64,000 bases of DNA from Anaerolineales bacterium UBA2181 (GCA_002328075.1 DCVT01000011.1:1-64000); one strand, 5' to 3'; shown: positions 1 through 8,676, numbered from the stretch's first letter. Numbers and translations are program-made. The notes: a model not told the origin generated them from the sequence alone.

Positions 1-1
1 A

Positions 2-160
2 GCGCTGGCGATCCGGTTCATGCGCGGTCTCCCGGATTCCCGTAGTGCATCCGCCGGGCTAGACACCTCGGGTGCCCAGGCAGGTGGCGAGAGCTACAAA
101 AGGTCAACACCTGCACTGCGCGCAGGCGCAAGTGTCAGTCCGGTCCAAACACCCGTGTAA
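2..160 (+). CDS. Possible C-terminal end of a truncated upstream gene
   Basis: An open frame enters from the left edge and runs 52 codons to a TAA at 158-160. The last residues are Ser/Ala/Gly-rich and of low complexity, which fits a disordered C-terminal tail, but no domain is recognisable. The opposite strand shows nothing better here. It could equally be a chance open frame in GC-rich DNA. Confidence 0.25.
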   Translation, partial: ALAIRFMRGLPDSRSASAGLDTSGAQAGGESYKRSTPALRAGASVSPVQTPV

Positions 161-250
161 TGGTTGTCTATATAACGGGTAACTATACTGTAGCTACGGG
201 TCGGCCGTCCGCGTCGTTTTTCGGCCAGTGGCGGCCGGAGGAGGTGAAAG

Positions 251-463
251 ATGGGCATCTGGTCCGAACTGGCATACAGGGTGCAGCGGTTGGTGAGGTG
301 GTTGTTCGGTGCGCCGGTTCAGAACCTGCCCACGGGTTTTGGCGACACCGTCCCTCCCGAAGTGGCCAAGTTTGAGGCCGAGTTTGGCGATGAGCGCGGC
401 CGGCTACCGATTTCCGAGCCCCCGCTGGCGGGGGCGATCCAAACCAAAGCGGTGACGCGATGA
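251..463 (+). CDS. Small hypothetical protein (70 aa)
   Basis: A 70-residue protein starts with ATG preceded by a very strong ribosome binding site (GGAGGAGGTGAAAG), the main reason to believe it. The N-terminal 25 residues (GIWSELAYRVQRLVRWLFG) form an amphipathic, Trp/Arg-rich helix that could lie on a membrane. The rest is Pro/Glu-rich and probably extended. There is no cysteine cluster or signal peptide. It stands alone between the truncated left-edge frame and the MarR gene, with a TATACT box about 60 nt upstream. I do not recognise the family and assign no function. Confidence 0.6.
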   Translation: MGIWSELAYRVQRLVRWLFGAPVQNLPTGFGDTVPPEVAKFEAEFGDERGRLPISEPPLAGAIQTKAVTR

Positions 464-702
464 TCCGGGCGCGAAATCAGCTGGGCTGCCGCTGTTCCCG
501 GCCGCGGTTTGGTCCGACTCCAAGAGGGCGTCGTGCGATAGGTTGTCCGGCTTGACGGGTTGGGCTGGGGTTGGGAGGCGCCTGGGTCGGCTCCAGGGTG
601 GGTAGCTGAAACCGAGCCAGTCAACACGCCACGCTGGACGTAGACGCTGTACCCAAACCTCATGTACTGCATAGGATGTCCTGGACACCGTACAGCCAAG
701 CG
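464..702. other. Intergenic region, no gene seen
   Basis: About 240 bases between the small protein and the marR promoter. All open frames here are low-complexity and lack a ribosome binding site. No tRNA or hairpin-plus-U-run is visible. Confidence 0.5.
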
Positions 703-731
703 TTGACGAAGAGGTGAATTCCGGCTAAAAT
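703..731 (+). promoter_or_regulatory. Sigma-70-type promoter for the MarR gene
   Basis: TTGACG (703-708), a 17-nt spacer and TAAAAT (726-731) lie 30 bases before the marR-type start codon. Spacing is ideal and both boxes match the consensus at five of six positions. Confidence 0.7.
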
Positions 732-761
732 TCGCCCGGTTAATCATTAGGAAGGCTTACT

Positions 762-1193
762 ATGCCTCTCCTTCTGGAGGAATCGGCCGGTCAATTGATG
801 GAGGTCGTCCCGCTGGTCATGCGGACGATCCGATCCGAGATGCGAAGTCACCGGACTCCGAACCTTTCGGTGCCGCAATCTCGCGTTCTGGCGCATCTGG
901 ACCGTCAGGAGGGCATTTCGTTGGCCGCTCTGGCTGATTTCCTGGGGATGACTCCCCCCAGCGCATCCAAGTTGGTGCAAGGGCTGGTGGCGCGGGGGCT
1001 GGTGGTGCGGCAGCAGTCGATCCGTGACCGGCGACAGGTGAGGCTGGGACTGACCGCTGCCGGCCAAGATCGCCTGGAACTGGCGCGCCGGGCGACGTTG
1101 CAGCGCCTGGCTCAGATGCTGGTGAGGCTGCCGCTGCCGGAGCGGGAGACTCTGGCCGAAGCGCTGCGGAGCCTTCGGGTGATTTTTGGCTGA
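762..1193 (+). CDS. MarR family transcriptional regulator
   Basis: A 143-residue winged-helix regulator of normal MarR length. A dimerisation helix (about residues 10-35) is followed by the HTH: SVPQSRVLAHLDR, then GISLAALADFLGMTPPSASKLVQGL as recognition region. The wing follows with the family signature, a D-R-R-Q (residues 88-91) then V-L-L-T-A-G pattern. The start is set by AGGAAGG six bases upstream. The MFS transporter begins about 70 bases later in the same direction, the classic arrangement of a MarR repressor controlling an exporter. The inducing ligand cannot be read from sequence. It probably also represses itself at the promoter at 703-731. Confidence 0.9.
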   Translation: MPLLLEESAGQLMEVVPLVMRTIRSEMRSHRTPNLSVPQSRVLAHLDRQEGISLAALADFLGMTPPSASKLVQGLVARGLVVRQQSIRDRRQVRLGLTAAGQDRLELARRATLQRLAQMLVRLPLPERETLAEALRSLRVIFG

Positions 1194-1262
1194 CGGCCAC
1201 CCCGACCGCCTCCCTTCAGACACCGATTCTATCATCAACGACAAACTTGCGCCCCGGGTACA

Positions 1263-2564
1263 ATGAACTCTCGCCGCCTATCAACCAGACCCTCTGCTAT
1301 GACTCGCTCAAGCGGCTCGGCCGTGACGTCGTCGCCGGCAAACGGCCGATGGAGCGCGCGCGAGACGTTCGCCGCGCTGCAATACCCCAACTATCGCCGC
1401 TGGTTCGCCGGCCAATTGGCGTCCCTGGTGGGGAGCTGGATGCAGTCCACTGCGCAGGGATTCCTGGTGTACGAGCTGACCCGCTCGCCGGCATACCTGG
1501 GGTATGTCGGGTTTGCCAGTGGGATCACCTCCTGGCTGTTCATGCTGGTGGGAGGCGTGGTTGCCGACCGCATGTCGCGGCGCAAGCTGCTGACCTTGAC
1601 CCAGAGTTACATGATGCTGCTGGCCTTTGTGCTTTCTGCGTTGTCGTTTGCCGGGTTGGTCCGGCCATGGCATATCCTGGTGCTGGCGGCCGCGCTGGGT
1701 GTCGGGAATGCCTTTGATGCTCCGACGCGCCTGGCGTTCGTTCCCGAACTGGTTGATCGGCGCCATCTGGCGAACGCCATTGCGCTCAACGGGACTATGT
1801 TCACCCTCGCCCTGGTGACCGGTCCAACCCTGGCCGGGCTGGTTTACGCCTGGTTTGGCCCATCCTGGTGTTTTCTCATCAACGGTGTATCGTTTCTGGC
1901 GGTCATCTGTGCGCTCCAGACCATGAAATTCGGCGCCGTGCCCACCCGCCCGCCGCGCCGAGCCGGGCTGGAGGAGGTGCGTGAGGGGCTCCGCTTCGTG
2001 GCCGGCAGTCGCACCATCCGAACTCTGATCCTATCCATCGGCGTGGGGAGCACCTGCGTGCTGGCCTTTGCCACTTTGTTGCCCGCATGGGCGGTGAACG
2101 TGTTGGGTGGCGATGCCACGACCAACGGTTTGCTGCAGTCCGCCCGTGGCCTGGGGGCGCTAACCGGAGCCTTGACCGTTGCCTCGCTTGGGACTCGACC
2201 TATCAAAGGCAAGATGTTCGCCAGCGGGATGATATTGGGTCCAACCCTGTTGTTGCTGTTTGCGTTCGTCCGCCAGGTGCCGCTCTCACTACTGACGGTG
2301 GCCGGAGTTGGTTGGGGGATGGTGTTGACGTTCAACCTGGCCAATGCCCTGGTCCAGACTCTGGTGCCAGACGGTCTGCGCGGGCGGGTGATGAGCGTTT
2401 ACTCGTTGGTGTTTTTCGGCGCCTTTACTATTGGGTCGCTGTTGTTTGGCTGGGTAGCAGAGGCGGCCGGCGAGCCGCTGGCGCTGTTGCTCGGCGCAGC
2501 GGTTGCGTTGGCGTTTGGGGTGACGGCCTGGTTTCGGGCACCACATGTCCGAGCCTTGGAATGA
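1263..2564 (+). CDS. MFS transporter (EntS/MFS_3-like exporter)
   Basis: A 433-residue major facilitator with about 12 hydrophobic segments from residue 50 onward. The opening region (FAALQYPNYRRWFAGQ) and the loop GGVVADRMSRRKLL, a version of MFS motif A (G-x3-D-R-x-G-R-R), place it in the MFS_3/enterobactin-exporter-like group. The family exports small molecules or drugs by proton antiport across the inner membrane; the substrate here is unknown. It follows the marR gene, so regulation by that repressor is likely. The start is uncertain: neither ATG at 1263 nor ATG at 1299 has a ribosome binding site, and the first ~35 residues are Ser/Arg-rich and non-conserved in appearance. Confidence 0.88.
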   Translation: MNSRRLSTRPSAMTRSSGSAVTSSPANGRWSARETFAALQYPNYRRWFAGQLASLVGSWMQSTAQGFLVYELTRSPAYLGYVGFASGITSWLFMLVGGVVADRMSRRKLLTLTQSYMMLLAFVLSALSFAGLVRPWHILVLAAALGVGNAFDAPTRLAFVPELVDRRHLANAIALNGTMFTLALVTGPTLAGLVYAWFGPSWCFLINGVSFLAVICALQTMKFGAVPTRPPRRAGLEEVREGLRFVAGSRTIRTLILSIGVGSTCVLAFATLLPAWAVNVLGGDATTNGLLQSARGLGALTGALTVASLGTRPIKGKMFASGMILGPTLLLLFAFVRQVPLSLLTVAGVGWGMVLTFNLANALVQTLVPDGLRGRVMSVYSLVFFGAFTIGSLLFGWVAEAAGEPLALLLGAAVALAFGVTAWFRAPHVRALE

Positions 2565-2592
2565 CCCGCCTCACCACAACTCGCTGCTGGAG

Positions 2593-3477
2593 TCAAGGTG
2601 CTGCCGGCACATCCGACAAGAGGGCGCGGGCCCGAGCTATGATCGCCGGCTGCAAATCGGACGCGGTTCCCGTGCCGAGTTGCTCGCCGGTCACCGGCGG
2701 CGCAAAGCGCACAATGGGTGTGAGGCAAAAACGCCGGCCGAACACCACCTGTTGGCCCACCTGAAGGAACTCGGCCGAGAACTGGCGCAGCCGCTGTTCC
2801 TTGCGCAGTCGCGCCAACGGATGGTAGAAGCATGCGGGGGCCAGAACCCCGCTGACGATGGTGACCACCAGTTGAGCCTCCGGTACGCGACGCAGGAGCA
2901 GCGGCACGCTACCGGACCAGCGTTCCAGGGCTGCGTGGGCGCCGGGCAGCAGAGCTGGGTCCGGATCCACCTGCGCGCTGGCAAATACCAACAACGATCC
3001 GCCGGACTCCAGGTGCCGCACACCCTCGCGTAGCGCGGCCATCCGGTGGTAAGGGTCGTGGCTGACAAAGATCATGTGAGCCGCAGAGGCACGCAGGGTC
3101 CGCATAAAGGGAACATCACTCACGATGATCTTGAGATCGTCGCGGTTCAACAGGGTGATGATGGCCAGCCCGTCATAGCTACCAGGATGGTTGGTGACCA
3201 CCACCAACGGACCGTTCCGGGGAAGGGTCTGAGCGCCGATGCCGACCACGCCATCCACCAAGTGAAGCAGCAGCCAACGCGCGGCCGCCGTGAGGCCCTG
3301 TTGCGCCCAGAGGCGGTCAAAACCGGCCGCCAGCCGAGAAAAGCGGTAGGCCGGCAGCCACACAAGCGGCCGGAGCGCGGATTGGTGCCAACCGGTGCGC
3401 GGAAGCCCGGCGGCGATAATGATCTCAGTGCTGACGGCGCGGGTGATCTCGCTAACCGAGGCAAAAGGTTCAGCCAT
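2593..3477 (-). CDS. PlsC-like lysophospholipid acyltransferase family protein
   Basis: A 294-residue protein with the glycerolipid acyltransferase signature N-H-x4-D: VVVTNHPGSYDGLAI near residue 95, where His and Asp form the catalytic pair. The second block (FMRTLRASAAHMIFV then SGGSLLVFASAQ) resembles acyltransferase motifs II and III, but the usual F-P-E-G is degraded to F-A-S-A. The family transfers acyl chains to lysophosphatidate or related acceptors at the inner membrane; this member is divergent, so substrate is uncertain. ATG at 3477 is chosen because GGAGG lies six bases upstream; a longer frame to 3510 lacks this. It converges with the MFS gene and diverges from the MBL hydrolase. 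Confidence 0.75.
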   Translation of the reverse strand: MAEPFASVSEITRAVSTEIIIAAGLPRTGWHQSALRPLVWLPAYRFSRLAAGFDRLWAQQGLTAAARWLLLHLVDGVVGIGAQTLPRNGPLVVVTNHPGSYDGLAIITLLNRDDLKIIVSDVPFMRTLRASAAHMIFVSHDPYHRMAALREGVRHLESGGSLLVFASAQVDPDPALLPGAHAALERWSGSVPLLLRRVPEAQLVVTIVSGVLAPACFYHPLARLRKEQRLRQFSAEFLQVGQQVVFGRRFCLTPIVRFAPPVTGEQLGTGTASDLQPAIIARARALLSDVPAAP

Positions 3478-3591
3478 GGACGACCTCCAGGGATGGGTCA
3501 GTAGCATCATTGTACATCAAGTGCGGTTTGGGAGCACGGCTGATGCGGGATACAGTTTCCCGGCAAGACCGGAATCAGTGCGAGGCAGGAG

Positions 3592-4416
3592 ATGACCAGC
3601 GATTGGTTCGACATCTGGCAGGTCCAGGACGAGGTCTATGTGATCGAAGAGCGGGGTCATGTGCAGAGCTACCTGGTGAACGGCTCGGAAGTGTCCGCGC
3701 TCATCGACACCGGCACCGGATTCGGTGACCTACGCGCGGCGGTACAACCGCTAGTCCGCGACCGGGTGATGGCCCTGAACACCCACTGGCACTATGATCA
3801 CATTGGAGGCAATGCCGATTTCGACCGGGTGGGTATCCACCGCAAGGAAGAGGCGCTCCTGTCGGCCGATGTATCGGGTGCGGTGCGGTTCTACCTGGAG
3901 ATGTGCGGACGTCTGGGTTGGCCATTGCCCGAGGGGGTATCGCCAGAGGGTTTTCGGCTGCGGCCGTCCGCCGCGACCTTTGTCTTTGATCACGGTGATC
4001 GTTTTGACCTGGGAGGCCGGACGCTGGAGGCGATTCACGCGCCCGGCCACAGTCCAGGCAGCACCTGTTTCTTGGACAGCCTCACCGGGGCGCTGTTTGT
4101 CGGCGATGTGGTGTACGAGGGGTCGCTGTACGCGCAGTTTGAGGACGCCGACTTGGGCCAGTACGTAGCGACGTTGCGGATGTTGGCCCGACGAGAGAAC
4201 AGCTTCGGCCGTATCTACCCAGGCCACGGCCCGTTTCCGCTGCTCAAGGGCCTAATGGGCCGGGCGCTGGAGCTGATGGAAAGGGTTGTCGGCGGCGCGC
4301 TGTTGGGCCAAGAGGTCACCGAACCATGGGGACCGTGCGTGTTGTATGAATGGCGTGGTTTGAGTGCCTATGACCGGCTGCCCAACTCGGCCGGGTTGCC
4401 GCTGATCGGCGGGTGA
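3592..4416 (+). CDS. MBL-fold metallo-hydrolase
   Basis: A 274-residue metallo-beta-lactamase-fold hydrolase. All metal ligands are visible: H-x-H-x-D-H in NTHWHYDHIGGNADF (about residues 62-76), His in HAPGHSPGSTCFLD (about 148), Asp in LFVGDVVYEG (about 168) and the last His in IYPGHGPF (about 210). The family binds two Zn or Fe ions and hydrolyses thioesters, lactones, phosphodiesters or similar; the closest general type is glyoxalase II-like. The start has GGAG directly before ATG. It ends six bases from the end of the converging M23 lipoprotein gene. Substrate unknown. Confidence 0.9.
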   Translation: MTSDWFDIWQVQDEVYVIEERGHVQSYLVNGSEVSALIDTGTGFGDLRAAVQPLVRDRVMALNTHWHYDHIGGNADFDRVGIHRKEEALLSADVSGAVRFYLEMCGRLGWPLPEGVSPEGFRLRPSAATFVFDHGDRFDLGGRTLEAIHAPGHSPGSTCFLDSLTGALFVGDVVYEGSLYAQFEDADLGQYVATLRMLARRENSFGRIYPGHGPFPLLKGLMGRALELMERVVGGALLGQEVTEPWGPCVLYEWRGLSAYDRLPNSAGLPLIGG

Positions 4417-4421
4417 ACCGG

Positions 4422-6326
4422 TCACTTTGTGCTGGGCAGAACCAGTGTCTCGTACGCTGCGGCCAGGTCAACCAGGGTGGAGGTACTGCCAAAGGAGATT
4501 AGCACCCGCTGATCATCCAACCGCAGGGCGCCCGGCACCGTTGCGCTGTTGTCGCGGCTGCCGCCGTACCATACCTGGGTTAGATGGTCGCTTCCGGGTT
4601 CCACCGCCAGGAGACGCAGGATGAGACCGTTGTTGGCGGCTGCCTGGTGCAACAGATAAGGACGGTCCGCGATGATCCACCGAAGCGGTTGACCGGGCAA
4701 GACAGCGCCGACGGACCGTTCCCATTCTACCTCGCCGAACCCGTTCAAGAGAATGAGTCGTGTGTCCCGCGTGTCGCGGTGGGCCACCAGCAAGCCTTTA
4801 CCGTCCCAGGCAACCGCGTCGCCGAGCCCCCAGTAGGCGCGCGATAGCGGGTAGACCCGCGTCGTCTGCCCCGACACAAGATCCAGGCGGTAGACGCCGT
4901 CCTCCGCGTAGAGCCAAACCTGGCCACCCGTGTTTACCGGAATCCCGCTGAGGTTCTCAACCAGGGTCCGCAGGCCGACGGCGTCAGCCAACCAGAGGTC
5001 CCCATCCCAACCCCGGCCCGAAAGCAGCAGCCCGTCTCCTACCGGTACCCACCGCTCCGGTATGCCTTCGGTGCGCGCCAGCCAGAGCGACTCCCCGCTG
5101 CTGGAAAGCGCAGCCATCCGATTCCACGTGGCAATCAGCACACCGCCATCCGGCAGCGGCGCCAACCAGGGAACTCCCACGGTGCCAGAGTCTGCCTCCC
5201 AAACCCGGTCCAGTGGCGGTGTGGTGTCAGAAGGGCGAAGGGCGGTCACCTTGCCTGCCTGGTCGGCCACGAGAAGCAGGTCGCCGTCGGCCGACATCGT
5301 CGCGGCATCAATGCGGTCCATCTCTGGCCATTTCCAGCGCGTCCGGCCGTCCTGCAGGTGGAGTCCTGCCAGTTGCCCGTCCAACACGACCATCAGCGTC
5401 GCGCCGGTCCAGGCGCCGATGGGTTGGACATTGGGGCTTTCCGGCTGCTGCACCCAAACGACGCCCGGCAAGCTGGCCATGCGGTAGTACCAGATGGTTT
5501 CCGAGGGCGGCAGCCATCCACCCAAAGTCGGATCTGCATCCGAATATCCGCGACCAGGGCCATCCGGCAGATGAGTTCGGATCTCAAAGTGCAGATGCGG
5601 CGAGGTTCTCGGCCGGCCGATGGTGCCCACCAGCTCGCCCCGGGCCACACAGTCTCCGGCTCGAAGGACCACGCTGGGCGGGTCGAGGTGGCCGTAGAAC
5701 GATAGCATGGTGCTGCCTCCCGGCAGCGTGTGGCGGACCACCACCACACCGCGGTCGGCGCCCCAGCCGTCGGGGTGAGCATAGGTTACGATTCCGTGGC
5801 CGATGCTGGTGACCGGAGCGCCAAAGCTGGATCCGCTGCTCCGGCCCCAATCCTCGCCGGCATGGAAGGCCAGGTAGCGCCGACGGTAGATGCCAAAATC
5901 GGTGCCGCCCCGGGCGTTGGCCCCGTCCGGTGAGTCCAGCGGAAAGTCGAATATGTCCACCAGACCGCACCTAGCTCCCGCGGCGGGTTCCGGCGCATGG
6001 ATCTGGAGCTCACGGAGGTTACCCTCCACCCATGCGGGCAGCGCGGTGGGTGTGGGGGTTGAGGTGGTGGTGGGGGTCGTCGTGGGCGTGTGGGTCCGGG
6101 TGGGCATTTCCGTGGCGCTCGGGGTTGCAGTCAGGGCGACAGTGGGGCTCGGGCTGGGGGTTGCAGTCGGGCTGGCGGTCAACGGTTCCTGGCCGACCTG
6201 GGTGGGCCGCGCTGACGGATTGCGTTGGCAGGCACACAGCAAACCCAGCACCAGGACCGCGGCACAGAGAGGCTTGGCCCGGCGCCGACCCTGAGGGCGG
6301 ACGGCCGATTCTCGTGCAGGTGCCAT
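4422..6326 (-). CDS. Lipoprotein: M23/LytM peptidase domain plus PQQ-like beta-propeller
   Basis: A 634-residue secreted lipoprotein. An Arg-rich N-terminus and hydrophobic stretch end in a lipobox-like L-C-A-C at residues 30-33. Residues about 45-95 are a Thr/Pro/Ser-rich linker, as in many Chloroflexota envelope proteins. The M23 domain follows, with ligands H and D in HAGEDWG, the YGHLD block and H-x-H in SPHLHFE. M23 enzymes cut peptidoglycan cross-bridges. The C-terminal ~350 residues are a repeat region with GDLLLVADQAGKVTALRP-type blades of a PQQ-like propeller, probably for binding. ATG at 6326 is chosen for the lipoprotein signal; the frame stays open to 6506. A promoter lies at 6431-6458. 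Confidence 0.85.
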   Translation of the reverse strand: MAPARESAVRPQGRRRAKPLCAAVLVLGLLCACQRNPSARPTQVGQEPLTASPTATPSPSPTVALTATPSATEMPTRTHTPTTTPTTTSTPTPTALPAWVEGNLRELQIHAPEPAAGARCGLVDIFDFPLDSPDGANARGGTDFGIYRRRYLAFHAGEDWGRSSGSSFGAPVTSIGHGIVTYAHPDGWGADRGVVVVRHTLPGGSTMLSFYGHLDPPSVVLRAGDCVARGELVGTIGRPRTSPHLHFEIRTHLPDGPGRGYSDADPTLGGWLPPSETIWYYRMASLPGVVWVQQPESPNVQPIGAWTGATLMVVLDGQLAGLHLQDGRTRWKWPEMDRIDAATMSADGDLLLVADQAGKVTALRPSDTTPPLDRVWEADSGTVGVPWLAPLPDGGVLIATWNRMAALSSSGESLWLARTEGIPERWVPVGDGLLLSGRGWDGDLWLADAVGLRTLVENLSGIPVNTGGQVWLYAEDGVYRLDLVSGQTTRVYPLSRAYWGLGDAVAWDGKGLLVAHRDTRDTRLILLNGFGEVEWERSVGAVLPGQPLRWIIADRPYLLHQAAANNGLILRLLAVEPGSDHLTQVWYGGSRDNSATVPGALRLDDQRVLISFGSTSTLVDLAAAYETLVLPSTK

Positions 6327-6430
6327 GCCCGTTTTCACGGCAGGCCTGCTGAGCAACGAAACTTGGGGCGTAGCTGGCCTGCGCCGGTGAGCCGCGCCAG
6401 CATGCAGATGATGGATCATCCCTGTGCAGC

Positions 6431-6458
6431 ATTGTAGCATGGAGGCATTCTGTGTCAA
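6431..6458 (-). promoter_or_regulatory. Promoter for the M23 lipoprotein gene
   Basis: On the minus strand, TTGACA (6458-6453), a 16-nt spacer and TACAAT (6436-6431). It would give an untranslated leader of about 98 nt to the ATG at 6326. An in-frame ATG at 6419 lies only 11 bases past the -10 box, so a longer leaderless form cannot be excluded. Confidence 0.65.
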
Positions 6459-6528
6459 CCGGCGGGGCCGGCACCCATGCAGAGGGTGGCAGAGGATGGG
6501 CAGCACAGACGCAACCCGGCAGTTCAGC

Positions 6529-6918
6529 CTAGCGGTTGCCGCGCTCTACCCACTGTGCTCGCCAAACCGGCGCTTCAAACGGTTCGGGCCAGTGTTCGGT
6601 CTGGTGCACGATCTTGCCATCACGCACCTCGGAAAAGGTGATGGCCTGCGCACTGATGATGCCATCAGTGACCGTCACGTCGGTGACTACCTGATGTTGA
6701 TCCGCGAGTATACGGTTGACGGTGAACTGCCACGGTCCGGCGGCGGTATACCACGCATTCACAACCGCCAGGTTGTCCCGACCGCGTATGCGCTCGCCTG
6801 ATTGGGGCCATTCGAGTACATAATCGTCATGCAGCCAGGCGCCGGCAGCCCGAAAGTCATTGGTATTCATCGCTGCCCAGAACTGCTCGACGACGCGCCG
6901 ATCATCCTGATTCGTCAC
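6529..6918 (-). CDS. NTF2-like / SnoaL-like domain protein
   Basis: A 129-residue single-domain protein with the NTF2-like cone fold pattern: an N-terminal helix pair (VVEQFWAAMNTNDFRAAGAWL), then HDDYVLEWPQSGERIRGRDN and strands ending in FSEVRDGKIVHQTEHW. This block order is typical of SnoaL/ketosteroid-isomerase-like proteins, which bind small hydrophobic ligands or catalyse isomerisation and hydrolysis. A GTG at 6918 is chosen as start because GGAG lies six bases upstream and the domain starts right after; the frame extends to 7008 with residues that do not fit the fold. Monocistronic; ligand unknown. Confidence 0.75.
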   Translation of the reverse strand: MTNQDDRRVVEQFWAAMNTNDFRAAGAWLHDDYVLEWPQSGERIRGRDNLAVVNAWYTAAGPWQFTVNRILADQHQVVTDVTVTDGIISAQAITFSEVRDGKIVHQTEHWPEPFEAPVWRAQWVERGNR

Positions 6919-7129
6919 CTTGGTCTCCAGGACGAACGTGGCCGGTCCGGTGTTTCGCCATGGGCCGTTTCTTGATCGCCAGTATACCCGGCCGGACGCA
7001 GGGCACAAGGAGCAGGTGCCGAAGGGCCAGCGCCAGGCAGCGGCATTGCGTCAGGTGCCAGCGGGACGTCTGATGGATGCGACAGAATGGGCGGATAGGG
7101 CTGACACGGTGTCTGGCGACCGGCCGCGA

Positions 7130-7158
7130 TTGACATGTGCCCTGCCCGCCCCTATAAT
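7130..7158 (+). promoter_or_regulatory. Perfect consensus sigma-70 promoter of the SDR-AOR operon
   Basis: TTGACA (7130-7135), a 17-nt spacer and TATAAT (7153-7158): a full match in both boxes with ideal spacing, 73 bases before the SDR start codon. It is the strongest promoter seen in the window and probably drives the SDR, the frameshifted gene and both AORs. Confidence 0.85.
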
Positions 7159-7231
7159 CTGGCGGGTCTGGCGCCGGGTAGTTGGCGCTGCGGTGACGGG
7201 CTGAGCCCCGTTTTTCGCGTCGGAGGTCCGA

Positions 7232-7969
7232 ATGGAACTGTCAGGTTTGAGTGCGCTGGTGACCGGCGGCGCCTACCGCGTGGGCAAGGCCGTCACGCTG
7301 GCGCTGGCGCGGGCGGGCGTGAACGTGCTGATCAACTACCACAGCTCGGCCTCGGCAGCCCAAGAGACCGCGACTGAGGCGCGTGAGCTGGGCGTGCGAG
7401 CACTGCCCTACCAGGCAGACGTCTCCGATCCGGAGAAGGTGGCGGCGATGGTTGATGCCGGCCGGCAGGCACTCGGCGCCATCCAGGTGCTGGTCAACGC
7501 CGCGTCTCTCTGGCGAGCCACCCCTTTCCCCGCCCGAGACCTGTCTGACTGGCACCGGGTGACCCGCATCCTGATCGACGGCTCTTTTTACTGTGCCAAC
7601 GCGCTGGCGCCGGAGATGGTCCGACTGGGCAAAGGAGCCATCATCAACGTGGTGGATCTTTCAGCCTGGGAACCGTTTCGGGGTTACGTGGCGCACAGCG
7701 TGGGCAAATCTGCCCTCTGGGCGCTGACGCGCCAGTTGGCGGTTGAGCTGGCTCCAGGGGTGCGCGTCAATGCCATCGCTCCCGGCCCAGTGTTGCCGAC
7801 GCCGAATCAGACCCCGTCAGAGATCGCCGGCGTGGCGAGCCGCACCTTGCTCGGTCGATGGGGGGCGGCCGACGATGTCTCTGAGGCGGTCCTCTTTTTG
7901 TTGCGGTCGGACTATATCACGGGAGAGGTCATTGTGGTGGACGGCGGCCAGCGTTACGGGCACCTATAA
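7232..7969 (+). CDS. SDR family oxidoreductase, pteridine-reductase-like, catalytic Tyr replaced by His
   Basis: A 245-residue classical-length short-chain dehydrogenase. The NAD(P)-binding TGGAYRVGKAV (residues 10-20), NAA-type VNAAS (about 90) and IINVVD (about 133) are present. The Asp of VVD in place of the usual Ser matches pteridine reductase PTR1/FolM-type enzymes. In the active-site block, GYVAHSVGKSALWAL aligns with Y-x3-K so that the catalytic Tyr is His while Lys stays. PTR1-type enzymes reduce dihydropterins; a His here should change or weaken proton transfer. The gene is first in a cluster with two tungstopterin enzymes, which makes a pterin link attractive but unproven. Confidence 0.88.
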   Translation: MELSGLSALVTGGAYRVGKAVTLALARAGVNVLINYHSSASAAQETATEARELGVRALPYQADVSDPEKVAAMVDAGRQALGAIQVLVNAASLWRATPFPARDLSDWHRVTRILIDGSFYCANALAPEMVRLGKGAIINVVDLSAWEPFRGYVAHSVGKSALWALTRQLAVELAPGVRVNAIAPGPVLPTPNQTPSEIAGVASRTLLGRWGAADDVSEAVLFLLRSDYITGEVIVVDGGQRYGHL

Positions 7970-7993
7970 CCATTCGATCAGTAAGGCGATGCC

Positions 7994-8549
7994 ATGGCCA
8001 GGGTGGTTTGGTTAACGGACCGGGTTGAGGTGCACCAGCGGGTGGCACAGGCGGCCGCGCCGACCGGACTGACGGTGGCCGGCCTGCGTCGGGCTTACCG
8101 TGCGCTGTTGCGTCTGCTGGGGCAGGTCGATTTCCCGGTCAGCGGGCGCTCGGGCGTGATGGATGCCGATGTGTTCCGGGCTGGCCGCGGCATGCGGTTG
8201 ACACAGCGATTGGGTGTTTTGACGTTTGACATCGACCTGGAAGCGGCGCGCGGCCAGGGTTCCGGTCTCCGCCCAACCGGTGTTGGGTTGCGCCCGGGTG
8301 GCCGAGCACTTAGTCCTTCAACTGCTGGCGGTGGCCAACCGGCTGCCGGACGTTGCGGCAGCGGCCGGCGCGGCCGAGACCCACTCGGGAGTTGCTTCCC
8401 GGCGCAGAGACGAGGATGCCTTGGTTTACGACTGGACTCGGGGTCAGGGAATTGTACGGCTCTACCAGCGAACGGCCGGCATTCTCCGCCTGGGCGAGAT
8501 TGGGCGGCCGTTTCGGGCTGCGGTTACATTCCGCGTCGCGGGAGTCTGA
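7994..8549 (+). pseudogene. Unknown gene split by an apparent frameshift (about 185 aa if rejoined)
   Basis: The first part begins at ATG 7994 and reads plausibly for about 85 residues (LTDRVEVHQRVAQAAAPTG, then MRLTQRLGVLTFDIDLEAAR). After about 8255 that frame turns Gly/Arg/Ser-rich and looks non-coding. In the +1 frame, open only from 8223, a coherent stretch starts (VPVSAQPVLGCARVAEHLVL, then DEDALVYDWTRGQGIVRLYQ) and ends at a TGA at 8547-8549. The two halves together look like one protein shifted by one base near 8223-8260. I do not recognise the family; it lacks the C-terminal GG of a MoaD/ThiS carrier. Sequencing error, real pseudogene or programmed shift cannot be told apart here. 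Confidence 0.5.
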
Positions 8550-8676
8550 CCCGCAACCGGCCTGATGACGGTGCTCCGGCGGCGAATTCGCCGGACGCAA
8601 TAGCTTGGCCGCGACAGGCTTCCAGCCGCCAATGCGTGCTGGCGAGCGCGGCCGTCTCTTCTGATGGTGAAAGCAG

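Noticed and set aside
6040..6180. Tandem DNA repeat
   Set aside because: The GT-rich pattern is the coding sequence of the Thr/Pro linker in the M23 lipoprotein.
7994..8549. MoaD/ThiS sulfur carrier for tungstopterin synthesis
   Set aside because: Neither frame ends in Gly-Gly or has the ubiquitin-like pattern.
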